Assembly: GCF_034262375.1 (NCBI RefSeq) | Contig: NZ_CP139558.1 | Location: forward strand, 7,440,001 to 7,504,000 | Length of the DNA stretch: 64,000 bases | Direction of reading: 5' to 3' | Origin: Mucilaginibacter sabulilitoris | Lineage (GTDB): Bacteria > Bacteroidota > Bacteroidia > Sphingobacteriales > Sphingobacteriaceae | Shown here: piece by piece, positions 36,798-48,953 of the stretch | Numbering within the stretch: the stretch's first letter is position 1 | How the letters are laid out: each line of letters starts with the position of its first letter | Translations under genes and position numbers: made by a program | The notes under the pieces: generated by a model | Databases searched by the model: none | What the model was told of the DNA's origin: nothing | Seen by the model: the letters and a program-made list of their open reading frames with translations, nothing else

Positions 36798-37382
36798 ATG
36801 ACATCCAGCCTGATACTTGATAACCTTGCTAAACATATCCATTTAACCAAAGAGGAACAGGATATTTTTATTTCCTACCTGCAGTCAAAAACAATAAAGC
36901 GCAAACAGTTTTTACTTACCTATGGCGACATCTGTAAACATTCCATATTTGTTACCGCAGGTTGCTTACGTGGTTATACCGTTGATAAGGGTGGCATAGA
37001 ACATGTATTGAGCTTTGCCCCGCCCGATTGGTGGATAGCCGACATGTACAGTCTGCTATCGCAAAAGCCAGGTATTTTAAATATCGATGCGCTGGAAGAT
37101 ACCGATGTACTGCTGCTTTCAAAAGCCAACCAGGAAAAACTATATCTGCAAATACCCAAGTTTGAACATTTTTTCAGGATAATAACCGAAAATTCGCTGG
37201 TGGCCAGTCAGCAAAGGCTGATAGATGGCCTAAGCCTTACCGCAGAAGAACGTTACAATAATTTCTGTAAACGCTACCCCACCCTGATCGACCATCTGCC
37301 GCAAAAACAAATTGCCTCCTATATTGGGATTACCCCTGAATTTTTTAGCCGGATGCGTGCCAACGCTGCACGAAAAAAATAG
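36798..37382 (+). CDS. Crp/Fnr-family transcriptional regulator
   Basis: A 194-residue protein. I use the ATG at 36798; an in-frame TTG two codons upstream is less likely. Residues 1-115 form a cNMP-binding-like beta-roll (YGDICKHSIFVTAGCLRGYT). A helix and the short C-terminal HTH (LPQKQIASYIGITPEFFSRM) follow. No Cys cluster for iron-sulphur binding is present, and the cyclic-nucleotide contact residues are not obvious. It is 99 bases upstream of the pirin gene on the same strand, a pairing that suggests stress or redox control of pirin. Confidence 0.9.
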   Translation: MTSSLILDNLAKHIHLTKEEQDIFISYLQSKTIKRKQFLLTYGDICKHSIFVTAGCLRGYTVDKGGIEHVLSFAPPDWWIADMYSLLSQKPGILNIDALEDTDVLLLSKANQEKLYLQIPKFEHFFRIITENSLVASQQRLIDGLSLTAEERYNNFCKRYPTLIDHLPQKQIASYIGITPEFFSRMRANAARKK

Positions 37383-37481
37383 TACAGGTATTGTAATTCG
37401 TGTTAACCTATTTTCTTAACCTACATCAAGTGCCTTCGCCGCTAACTGCGGTAAATTTGTTTATAATAAAAGGTAAACATC

Positions 37482-38198
37482 ATGGCACAAACTATTATAC
37501 ATAAAGCTGAAACCCGCGGTCGCGCTAATCACGGTTGGTTAAACAGCTATCATTCATTCAGTTTTGGGAGCTATTATAATCCCGACAGAATGAATTTTGG
37601 TGCATTACGTGTACTTAACGACGATACCGTTGATGCAGGCATGGGCTTTGGCAAACACCCGCATGATAATATGGAGATCATTTCTATACCATTGGAGGGT
37701 GATCTGGAACATAAGGACAGCATGAATAATGTAGCTGTTATTAAAAATGGCGATATACAGGCCATGAGCGCGGGCACTGGCATATATCACAGTGAGTACA
37801 ATAATAATCGCGACAGCCAGGTGAAATTTTTACAGATATGGCTGTACCCAAACAAAAAAAATGTAGAACCCCGTTATGACCAGCTTACTCTTAATTTAGA
37901 AGACAGGCATAACAAACTACAACAGGTATTATCGCCAAACCCTAACGATGACGGTGTGTGGATACACCAGGATGCCTGGTTTCACCTCGGCAAATTTGAT
38001 AAGGGTATTGAAACAGAATACACTATTAAGAAACAGGGCAATGGCGTTTACGCTTTTCTACTAAGCGGCGAAGTTGCAATAAATGATCAGCTGGTTGGCA
38101 CGCGCGACGCTTTGGGTATCTGGGACACCGATAAAATTACCCTGTCAGCTAAAACCGACGCAGAGTTTTTGCTGATGGAAGTACCAATGGAATTTTAA
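37482..38198 (+). CDS. Pirin family protein
   Basis: A 238-residue double-cupin protein. The metal site is visible as GFGKHPHDNMEIISIPLEG plus LEHKDSM and TGIYHSEYN, giving His-x-His...His...Glu ligands in the N-terminal cupin. Bacterial pirins of this type (YhaK/YhhW-like) can oxidise quercetin or respond to redox state. The second cupin (HLGKFDKGIETEYTIKKQGN) lacks a full set of ligands. Preceded by the Crp/Fnr regulator gene. Confidence 0.92.
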   Translation: MAQTIIHKAETRGRANHGWLNSYHSFSFGSYYNPDRMNFGALRVLNDDTVDAGMGFGKHPHDNMEIISIPLEGDLEHKDSMNNVAVIKNGDIQAMSAGTGIYHSEYNNNRDSQVKFLQIWLYPNKKNVEPRYDQLTLNLEDRHNKLQQVLSPNPNDDGVWIHQDAWFHLGKFDKGIETEYTIKKQGNGVYAFLLSGEVAINDQLVGTRDALGIWDTDKITLSAKTDAEFLLMEVPMEF

Positions 38199-38227
38199 GT
38201 TTTTATTGATGATAGATGAGTTGTTCG

Positions 38228-38257
38228 GCCCTTCCTTTGCCAAAGGCAGGGAGGGGT
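38228..38257. repeat. Short GC-rich imperfect palindrome
   Basis: CCCTTCCTTTG followed by CAAAGGCAGGGAGGG forms an imperfect hairpin between the pirin and receiver-like genes. It resembles the CTCC-TTTGG-AGG repeat family seen at 51204 and 63441 and may weakly terminate the pirin transcript. Confidence 0.4.
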
Positions 38258-38292
38258 GCAGAGCAATGTGATAATTCCCTACGCTAAAAAAC

Positions 38293-38592
38293 ATGAGCAA
38301 GACACAAATATTAATCATAGGCCGGCATCCGGAAATACTGGAAACCGTAGTACGGCTGGTGAATAACAATCCATCTTGGAAAGCCACTGGCTGCCTTACC
38401 GACGAAGAAGCCATAAGCGCTTTTAATGAGCAGCAATTTGCATTAATATTATTAGGTGCGGGTATTGAAGAAGAATCCGAAGTTACGCTGTGTCATCATT
38501 TTAAAACCCAGGATCCGGGTATTAAGATAGTACAACATTATGGAGGTGGCAGTGGATTATTGAGCGCTGAGATTTTTGAGGCGTTAAAATAA
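38293..38592 (+). CDS. Degenerate response-regulator receiver protein
   Basis: A 99-residue stand-alone protein with CheY-like outline: strand 1 TQILIIG, helix 1, strand 3 FALILLG at the place where a receiver has its phospho-acceptor Asp (Gly55 here), strand 4 IKIVQHYGGG, ending EIFEALK. The N-terminal acidic pair and the conserved Lys are also missing, so it cannot be phosphorylated in the normal way. The length is about 20 residues short of a full receiver. Role unknown; possibly a phosphorylation-independent partner protein. Confidence 0.65.
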   Translation: MSKTQILIIGRHPEILETVVRLVNNNPSWKATGCLTDEEAISAFNEQQFALILLGAGIEEESEVTLCHHFKTQDPGIKIVQHYGGGSGLLSAEIFEALK

Positions 38593-38593
38593 A

Positions 38594-39235
38594 TTAGATA
38601 CTACCGGTTACCCAGTTTTTGAGTTCATCAATTGTATAAAACATCCAATCAGGGTTTAACAACTTTAATTCACTTGCGTTGGCGGTACTGGCCCAGGCAG
38701 CTGCCACTATGGGAATGCCGACTTCTTTACATGCAATAATATCACTTGGCGCATCGCCTATATATATACTGTTATCCGCGCTCGCGTTTAACCGGATTAA
38801 AACATTGCGGATGCCCTTGATTTTGTTAGGGCCTTCTGGTGAGCCGGTTTCCAGGATTTCAAAATACTCCGTAAAGCCAAATTGTTGAAGCGAGATACCT
38901 GTACTATGTATACCCTTTCCAGTAACCATGGCCAATTTTACGCCTTTGCTAATTAATAATTCCAAAAGTTCCCTTATCCCCGGAAATGGCTCAGCACAAA
39001 TGTGGTGCAATTCCTTGTAAAATTTAAGGTATGTATTTACTCCTTCCGCTTCACGATCCGGAATCAACTGGCGAATAGTTCCTTCTTCCGAAGGGCCAAA
39101 TGTTGCTATTATCTCCTCCGCTGTAATTATGGTTCCTAATAATGGCTCTATACTTTTTTTAAAGGCTGCTATACACAATGGTAACGTATCGGCTATTGTT
39201 CCGTCCAGATCGAAAATAATGTTTTTTATTCCCAT
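38594..39235 (-). CDS. HAD-superfamily hydrolase, phosphoglycolate-phosphatase-like
   Basis: A 213-residue protein with HAD motif I FDLDGTIADTLP (9-20), motif II VTGKG, motif III Lys in GPNKIKGIR, and motif IV YIGDAPSDIIACKEVGIP. The helical cap between motifs I and II is of the Gph/beta-phosphoglucomutase type. It dephosphorylates a small phospho-metabolite; the substrate is not determined. It is divergent from the DeoR regulator (51-base gap), so that regulator may control it. Confidence 0.9.
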   Translation of the reverse strand: MGIKNIIFDLDGTIADTLPLCIAAFKKSIEPLLGTIITAEEIIATFGPSEEGTIRQLIPDREAEGVNTYLKFYKELHHICAEPFPGIRELLELLISKGVKLAMVTGKGIHSTGISLQQFGFTEYFEILETGSPEGPNKIKGIRNVLIRLNASADNSIYIGDAPSDIIACKEVGIPIVAAAWASTANASELKLLNPDWMFYTIDELKNWVTGSI

Positions 39236-39286
39236 AGTTGCAAATTTACATCATTTATTTGCATATTTACTGCAAATAAGTGCAAA

Positions 39287-40036
39287 ATGACAAAAGAAGA
39301 ACGATTTGAGTACATACTTTCGAAGCTCAGATTGAATGATATTGCAGAATACGCACAGTTAAGCACAGAACTTGGCGTATCTGAAGATACAATCAGGCGG
39401 GACATTAATGAACTGGCAGAGGCGGGGATGATCACTAAAGTTAAAGGCGGGGCACGGCCTAAAGCTATTATCCCGGCAACTTACCAGGAGCGGGAAGTTT
39501 ATGCCAGTGCGGATAAACGTATCATTGCCGAAAAAGCCGCTAAACTATTCAAAGATGGGCAAGTGGTTGTATTTGATGGTGGCACTACTCCATTCCTGAT
39601 AGCGAGTTTTTTGCCGCGCTACATCAATATCACTTTAATTACTCACAGCTACCCAATTGCAAACCTCACTTTTCAATTCCCTAATATTGAACTCGTATTT
39701 GCAGGTGGCACTGCTTCTAAACAGTCAAAGATCTCAACCGGTTTTGATGTGTTGAAAAAGTACAATGCTATGCATGCGGATATAAGTATACTTGGTGTAC
39801 ATAGTTTGCACCCCAATTATGGTGTTACAGACCCTGTATTGGCAGAAGCAGAAGTAAAGACGAGAATCAGCGAAATGAGTGATCGGTTGATCGTAGTCCC
39901 TACAGCTGAAAAGCTGAATAACATATCAACTATCAAGATATGCAAAACCGAGTCTATCGACCTGCTGATCACAAACCTTAACCCTGATAATCTACTGTTG
40001 CAACCTTACCGCAAATTGGGTATACAATTCCTTTAA
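39287..40036 (+). CDS. DeoR/GlpR-family transcriptional regulator
   Basis: A 249-residue repressor. The N-terminal winged helix (YAQLSTELGVSEDTIRRDIN, about 22-41, then ELAEAGMITKVKGGA) is typical. The C-terminal sensor domain has VVFDGGTTPFLIASFLP and DRLIVVPTAEKLN, which bind phosphorylated sugars in this family. It is divergent from the HAD phosphatase, a likely target together with itself. Confidence 0.92.
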   Translation: MTKEERFEYILSKLRLNDIAEYAQLSTELGVSEDTIRRDINELAEAGMITKVKGGARPKAIIPATYQEREVYASADKRIIAEKAAKLFKDGQVVVFDGGTTPFLIASFLPRYINITLITHSYPIANLTFQFPNIELVFAGGTASKQSKISTGFDVLKKYNAMHADISILGVHSLHPNYGVTDPVLAEAEVKTRISEMSDRLIVVPTAEKLNNISTIKICKTESIDLLITNLNPDNLLLQPYRKLGIQFL

Positions 40037-40103
40037 AAGGTCAATAAAAAAGGCCCAGCAGCGATCCTCATTATTTAATTAAATATACTTTAAAACTCAA
40101 ACG

Positions 40104-40727
40104 ATGTCATCAACAACTATCTTAAGCTACGCCCAACGTTTAAAATCCATCTCCCATCTGGGTTTAACTTATTCCAATAATGAATATGATACCGAGCGCT
40201 ACCGTGAGCTGGAACAAATAAGCTTCGAAATGATGCAAATGGCAACCGGGCTCTCATTGGAGCCTTTAACTGTCTACTTCAGTCAGACTAAAGAGTATAT
40301 TACGCCCAAAGTTGATATACGGGCAGTAATTTTTAACGACCAAAATGAAATTTTACTCGTCAAAGAGAAGGCAGATGGTAAATGGTCGTTACCAGGGGGA
40401 TGGGCCGACATCGGGCAATCACCAACAGAAGTTGCAGTAAAGGAAGCGCTGGAAGAAACCGGATTTAACGTAAAACCGATAAAATTACTGGCCGTTTTGG
40501 ACAAACGCTGCCATCCGCATCCTCCACAATTGGATTATGTATACAAAATCTTTATTCAATGTGAAGCAATAACCGCGAGCTACACCGAGGCATTTGATAT
40601 TTTGGATGTTAAGTTTTTTAACCAGGAAAGCATACCTGTACTTTCTGAAGACAGGGTACTGTCGAGCCAAATTGACTTAATGTTTGAGTATTTACATAAT
40701 CCAGAAAAGCAAGCCCTGATTGATTAG
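40104..40727 (+). CDS. NUDIX hydrolase with Nudix_N-type N-terminal domain
   Basis: A 207-residue protein. Residues 1-65 are a helical extension (LSYAQRLKSISHLGLTYSNN) like the N-terminal domain found in nucleoside-diphosphate-X hydrolases. The Nudix box is GGWADIGQSPTEVAVKEALE, then ETGF; the first acidic position is Gln and the Arg is Lys, a slight deviation from Gx5Ex7REUxEExGU. It probably hydrolyses ADP-ribose, CDP-choline or a similar compound. Confidence 0.88.
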   Translation: MSSTTILSYAQRLKSISHLGLTYSNNEYDTERYRELEQISFEMMQMATGLSLEPLTVYFSQTKEYITPKVDIRAVIFNDQNEILLVKEKADGKWSLPGGWADIGQSPTEVAVKEALEETGFNVKPIKLLAVLDKRCHPHPPQLDYVYKIFIQCEAITASYTEAFDILDVKFFNQESIPVLSEDRVLSSQIDLMFEYLHNPEKQALID

Positions 40728-40838
40728 TCAATCAAACCTGCATAAAGCAAATATACCAGCCACAGCCAACAAAAGTGGTGGCGCTATTTTGTCAGTAGGG
40801 AGAATAGGCATATACCTGGTAATCAGGTGTTCACTGGT

Positions 40839-40872
40839 GTTCATGCTTGTTCACGGGTGTGTGAACATGAAC
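40839..40872. repeat. Two-part hairpin from repeated GTTCAY units
   Basis: GTTCAT-gctt-GTTCAC-gggtgt-GTGAAC-ATGAAC forms two stacked perfect 6-bp stems with a 4-base bulge. Another GTTCAC lies just upstream. It sits between the NUDIX gene and the rRNA terminator and may end the NUDIX transcript. There is no T-run, so this is uncertain. Confidence 0.45.
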
Positions 40873-40904
40873 AGGGCAGGGGCGGGGAAAATCTATAAAC
40901 GCAA

Positions 40905-40933
40905 AAAAGCCTTAGTGTTGTACTAAGGCTTTT
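40905..40933 (-). terminator. Terminator of the rRNA operon
   Basis: A 12-bp perfect stem (AAAAGCCTTAGT with ACTAAGGCTTTT) and a 5-base loop, about 30 bases past the 5S 3' end on the minus strand. The flanking A/T runs allow function in both directions. Confidence 0.88.
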
Positions 40934-40960
40934 GGTTTTACATCCTTTGCTGGATGATAA

Positions 40961-41072
40961 GGTTTGGCACCGACCTACTCTCCCACGTTTTACCGCAGTA
41001 CCATCGGCTCTGGCGGGCTTGACTTCTCTGTTCGGAATGGGAAGAGGTAGACACCGCCGATATAGGCACCTG
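40961..41072 (-). rRNA. rrf: 5S ribosomal RNA
   Basis: Read on the minus strand it starts near CAGGTGCCTATATCGGCGG and contains the universal 5S segments CCCATTCCGAACAGAGAAGT and GCCGATGGTACTGCGGT, ending GTAGGTCGGTGCCAAACC. About 112 bases; ends are approximate. Last gene of the rrn operon. Confidence 0.93.
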
Positions 41073-41269
41073 AATATTTTTAATGTTTTTTAGTTTCGTG
41101 GTTCGTGTTACCTGGTTCCGGTTTTTACCCGTAACTGGCAACCGGTTTCCCGATCCTGCCAAACAATGACATATTATTGAAAGAAGTGATTGAGTTAGAG
41201 AAAACAACAGCTTTTGTTGTTTTTGTTTTTGCGGGGTACAGTCTTACGACCGTACCCACACTTTTTCTA

Positions 41270-44153
<2,884 letters not shown>

Positions 44154-44418
44154 CTCATGCGCCTTTTGCGCCGCATGGTATGTCTTTATTTTAGTTAGTT
44201 GTAATTCGGACTTCCTGACTTTCAGACTCGGGGACTTTATGACCGAAGTCATCCGTTTTCCTTTATCTTTCTCTCATTGATCCAAAGTCTACAACGTCCC
44301 TATTCTGTTGTTTTCTCTTTTTCAATTACTTCTTCCAATATGTCAAAGAACTTTACCCCATTCCAATTAAATGGTCATTTGCATGATATCCTATCCTTTT
44401 CAGGAAACGGAGGGTGTG

Positions 44419-44492
44419 TGGAGAATAACGGATTCGAACCGTTGACCCCCTGCGTGCAAGGCAGGTGCTCTAGCCAGCTGAGCTAATCCCCC
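44419..44492 (-). tRNA. tRNA-Ala (TGC anticodon)
   Basis: A 74-base cloverleaf. The acceptor arm GGGGGAT pairs with ATTCTCC, the discriminator is A, the D-arm is AGCTCAGCTGGCTAGAGC, the anticodon loop is CTTGCACG with TGC, and the T-arm is GGTTCGAATCC. CCA is not encoded. It lies between 23S and tRNA-Ile, the usual place. Confidence 0.95.
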
Positions 44493-44507
44493 TTAAGATG
44501 TTACTTG

Positions 44508-44582
44508 TAGTCCCGAGCAGATTTGAACTGCTGACCCCTACATTATCAGTGTAGTGCTCTAACCAAGCTGAGCTACAGGACT
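44508..44582 (-). tRNA. tRNA-Ile (GAT anticodon)
   Basis: A 75-base cloverleaf. The acceptor AGTCCTG pairs with CGGGACT, the discriminator is A, the anticodon loop CTGATAA carries GAT, and the T-arm is CAGTTCAAATCTG. The A at position 1, rather than the more common G, is a mild peculiarity. Located in the 16S-23S spacer upstream of tRNA-Ala. Confidence 0.95.
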
Positions 44583-44806
44583 CTATTGTTGTGTGCAGTC
44601 TTTAGTTTGCAGCTTGCTTCTTTGTTAGCTCTTGTTGCCAACTGCTAACTGCATTACTGCCCACTATGAACTGCCAACCGTGTCCCTTGCCTCCTCTTCG
44701 GTTACAACCACTGATGGCTTCATCTTTTGGGTTTCTTTTTGTCTTTTTTGATTTAAGAAATAATCATGTAGGTAACTGTTACCTGATACCTTTAGGAAAC
44801 TGCTCC

Positions 44807-46330
<1,524 letters not shown>

Positions 46331-46553
46331 AAAATGTTTTGTTTAACTCTGACCCTATTATTAATAATAGAATCTGTATTATGTATCTTTATACAGCTTC
46401 CTTTGTTTCTGATAACTTACCGGAGAGGGTTTAGTTTCCCCGATCGTTACGCTACATGATTTTCTATTTCTTAAAAGAACTTTGCGCTTCCCCGTCCCGG
46501 TTCCGCTTATTATCTTGGAGTTGTTACACTCCTTAACTTTTCATTTTTGTCCG

Positions 46554-46672
46554 CCGGAATCGCTCCGGCTTCTCTTGTCTGGTTAATCGCTTCCTTTCGT
46601 CCGCTTTCCCCCTTTTTGTTACTCGTTAACCGCTGTTAACTTTCTCTTTTTGCTCTGCCGGAATCGCTCCGG
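46554..46672 (-). repeat. Two copies of a CCGGAGCGATTCCGG hairpin in the rRNA leader
   Basis: The 15-base sequence occurs at 46554-46568 and 46658-46672 (minus orientation given), 104 bases apart. Each can fold as CCGGA/TCCGG. Both lie between the proximal promoter and the 16S start, so they would be in the leader RNA. They may act in processing or antitermination. Confidence 0.5.
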
Positions 46673-46731
46673 TTTTCCCTTCTCCCTCACTCAGCGTTTC
46701 CGCCTTTTTTCTTTCCTTCGTTTCGGGAGTG

Positions 46732-46761
46732 CAAAGGTAGAAACCTTTTTCTTATTTCCAA
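46732..46761 (-). promoter_or_regulatory. rrn promoter P1 (TTG-N19-TACCTTTG)
   Basis: On the minus strand TTG (46761-46759), a 19-base spacer and TACCTTTG (46739-46732) match the Bacteroidota -33/-7 consensus exactly. Predicted transcription starts near 46725, leaving about a 400-base leader before 16S. Confidence 0.8.
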
Positions 46762-46838
46762 AACTTATTTTTTTTATTTTTCTAAGCTTCGTTTTCCCGC
46801 CGTTTTCTCTCCCACTCTTCTCCTTCGTTTGCGGGTTG

Positions 46839-46869
46839 CAAAGATGCGAATCTTTTAGTTGTTTGTCAA
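46839..46869 (-). promoter_or_regulatory. rrn promoter P2 (TTG-N20-CATCTTTG)
   Basis: TTG (46869-46867), a 20-base spacer and CATCTTTG (46846-46839); one mismatch (C for T) at the first base of TAnnTTTG. It lies 107 bases upstream of P1. Confidence 0.65.
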
Positions 46870-46947
46870 GTGAAATTTTCACTTTTTTTAACCTTTTTTT
46901 ATTCGCTATTTCTTCAAAAAACAACGCCCTTTTTCCTTGAGCGGCCA

Positions 46948-46979
46948 CAAATGTACAGAGAAAACTGCTTACGCTCCAA
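46948..46979 (-). promoter_or_regulatory. rrn promoter P3 (TTG-N21-TACATTTG)
   Basis: TTG (46979-46977), a 21-base spacer and TACATTTG (46955-46948), a full match for the -7 box. It lies 109 bases upstream of P2, giving three evenly spaced promoters. Confidence 0.65.
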
Positions 46980-47098
46980 GAGAAATTTTGAAATAATTAA
47001 AACAAATTTGCAACTACCTGTAAACTAACTCCAAAAACGCTTTTCACAGCCCGTATCGCCCGCCCAATAATAGCATTTACCTAATTCGTATATTTGAA

Positions 47099-48496
47099 AT
47101 GTATATGAACAACTACCCATTTCCCGAAAACTTCCTGGCTTCATTAAGCGCAGAAAACGGATTTGACGAGCAAAATTTTGTAAATGCCCATCAAAATTCT
47201 GATGCTCCTACCACCATCCGGCTTAATCCTTTTAAGCCTTCGGCCATAAAAACTGACGAGCAGGTGCCCTGGTGTGCCGACGGATTTTATTTAAATACCC
47301 GTCCGTCGTTCACTTTTGATCCGCTTTTTCATGCCGGATGTTATTATGTACAGGAAGCATCGTCAATGTTTATTGATCATATTGTTAAACATATCAGGCA
47401 AAATAATACCGAACCTGTAAAGGTGCTTGACCTTTGCGCTGCCCCCGGCGGCAAAAGTACGCTCCTCAATTCGGCCATCGGGCCTGACGATTTGCTGGTG
47501 GCTAATGAAATTATTAAAACACGCGTACCTATATTAACTGATAACCTGAGCCGCTGGGGCCAAAGCAATGTTATAGTAAGCAGTAACGACCCTAAAGACT
47601 TTAGCCGCCTGAAAAGCTTTTTTGATATTATTCTGGTAGATGCACCCTGCTCTGGCTCGGGCATGTTCCGGAAAGATCCACAGGCCATGAACGAATGGTC
47701 TGAGGCTAATGTTGAGCTATGTCATCAGCGACAGGAGCGCATACTGGCCGACGTATTGCCGGCCTTAAATGAAGACGGATACCTTATATATAGTACATGC
47801 TCCTACTCGCACCAGGAAAACGAGGATATTGTTGACTTGCTGTGCCGGGAGTTTGACCTCGAAAGCATCCGCATACCTATATATAAGGAGTGGGGTATTG
47901 TAGAAACCCAATCGGCACAGCAAAAAGCATGGGGATACCGGTTTTACCCGGGACAGGTAAAAGGCGAAGGTTTGTTTGCTGCCTGCCTTCAAAAGAAAAA
48001 CAATACCGGCCAAATGGGCAATTTTAAAAACAACATGCAGCAAAAAATAAGCAGCAGGGAAATTGACCAGGTAAAGACCTATATTAATAACGCCGATAGC
48101 TTTTACTATTTTAAAGTGAGCGACGACTGGCTGGCCATAAACCGGGTACATAAAGAAAGTCTTAATATTCTACAGTATCACCTGTATCTTAAAAAATCAG
48201 GCGTAAGGGTTGGTCAGCTGATGGGTAAGGATCTGATACCCGATCATGAACTGGCCCTGAGTACTATTATTAATAAGGAAGCGGTGTTACAAACCGAACT
48301 GAACTATGATCAGGCCATACAATACCTTCGTCGCGACAATATCGACCTGAACCCAACCGAAAAAGGGTGGAGCCTGATGAACTTTGAGGGCCATGCACTG
48401 GGCTGGGCCAAATTGCTACCCAATCGAATCAATAACTATTATCCTAAAGAGATCAGGATTTTGGCCCCCCAGCCCCCTAAAAGGGGAGCTGTCTAA
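47099..48496 (+). CDS. rRNA cytosine-C5 methyltransferase (NOL1/NOP2/Sun, RsmF-like)
   Basis: A 465-residue enzyme. Its N-terminal part (FVNAHQNSDAPTTIRLNPFK) precedes the SAM motif VLDLCAAPGGKSTLL (about 119), motif IV with the first active-site Cys in DAPCSGSGMF, and motif VI Cys in STCSYSHQENEDIV. A PUA-like C-terminal part (SFYYFKVSDDWLAINRVHKE, GWSLMNFEGHALGWAKLLPN) fits RsmF/YebU. The last residues (LAPQPPKRGAV) are encoded by a dispersed repeat that runs over the stop. A TATATTTG box (47089-47096) is so close to the first ATG that the second ATG (47105) may be the real start. Divergent from the rRNA operon it presumably modifies. Confidence 0.92.
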   Translation: MYMNNYPFPENFLASLSAENGFDEQNFVNAHQNSDAPTTIRLNPFKPSAIKTDEQVPWCADGFYLNTRPSFTFDPLFHAGCYYVQEASSMFIDHIVKHIRQNNTEPVKVLDLCAAPGGKSTLLNSAIGPDDLLVANEIIKTRVPILTDNLSRWGQSNVIVSSNDPKDFSRLKSFFDIILVDAPCSGSGMFRKDPQAMNEWSEANVELCHQRQERILADVLPALNEDGYLIYSTCSYSHQENEDIVDLLCREFDLESIRIPIYKEWGIVETQSAQQKAWGYRFYPGQVKGEGLFAACLQKKNNTGQMGNFKNNMQQKISSREIDQVKTYINNADSFYYFKVSDDWLAINRVHKESLNILQYHLYLKKSGVRVGQLMGKDLIPDHELALSTIINKEAVLQTELNYDQAIQYLRRDNIDLNPTEKGWSLMNFEGHALGWAKLLPNRINNYYPKEIRILAPQPPKRGAV

Positions 48497-48587
48497 ACAG
48501 GGCAAAAAAAGAGACACATGTGATGTGTCTCTACATAAATAATACCTTGTAAATCAAAAGTTCCCCCTTCAGGAGGTTAGGGGGCTT
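48464..48587. repeat. Palindromic dispersed element covering the methyltransferase stop
   Basis: The left arm CCCCCCAGCCCCCTAAAAGG (from 48464) and the right arm ending CAGGAGGTTAGGGGGC (to 48585) are imperfect inverted copies of a GCCCCCTAA...GGGGGA(A/G)CT motif. They flank a hairpin at 48510-48532. The arms overlap the end of the preceding gene and end at the stop of the CoA-binding gene. Confidence 0.6.
48510..48532. terminator. Hairpin, probable terminator between convergent genes
   Basis: AGAGACACAT-gtg-ATGTGTCTCT, a perfect 10-bp stem with a 3-base loop. There is an A-run on one side but only a weak T-run on the other. It lies between the convergent methyltransferase and CoA-binding genes. 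Confidence 0.6.
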
Positions 48588-48953
48588 CTAATATTGCCCT
48601 ATAGATAACAGTACCAACGTGCAGGCATTTTCTGTTTCGATACCTTTTTCGTTGGCCATGCGACGCAGCTCGGAGTTTTCAGTACCCGGGTTAAAAATAA
48701 TGCGCTTTGGATGGGTGTCTAATATATAATTATATAACGATTGCTGATTTTGCGGTCCCACATATAAAGTTATCGTATCAATATCGCCATGTATAGTTTC
48801 AGGCTTTTCAATAGGTACACCCGCAACTTCGCCTGTTTTTATACCTACATTTACTATAGTATGTCCTTTACTTACCAGCCTGTTTGATGCCAGGTAAGCA
48901 TATCTGCTGGTATCGGGCGTGGCGCCCAGTACCAATGTTTTTTTGTCAGCCAT
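48588..48953 (-). CDS. CoA-binding domain protein (YccU-like)
   Basis: A 121-residue Rossmann-like protein. KKTLVLGATPDTSRYAYLAS and GHTIVNVGIKTGEVAGVPI match the CoA_binding_2 family, as does RIIFNPGTENSELRRMANEK. Function in the cell is unclear. Its start overlaps the DinB gene's stop by 8 bases (ATGGCTGA), so it is translationally coupled as last gene of a three-gene operon. Confidence 0.88.
   Translation of the reverse strand: MADKKTLVLGATPDTSRYAYLASNRLVSKGHTIVNVGIKTGEVAGVPIEKPETIHGDIDTITLYVGPQNQQSLYNYILDTHPKRIIFNPGTENSELRRMANEKGIETENACTLVLLSIGQY

Noticed and set aside
40720..40926. 68-codon frame after the NUDIX gene
   Set aside because: It runs through the hairpin repeats and the rRNA terminator stem and has no protein-like pattern.
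46691..46948. 85-codon Lys/Arg-rich minus-strand frame upstream of 16S
   Set aside because: It covers the three rrn promoters and leader; the composition reflects poly-purine DNA, not a protein.
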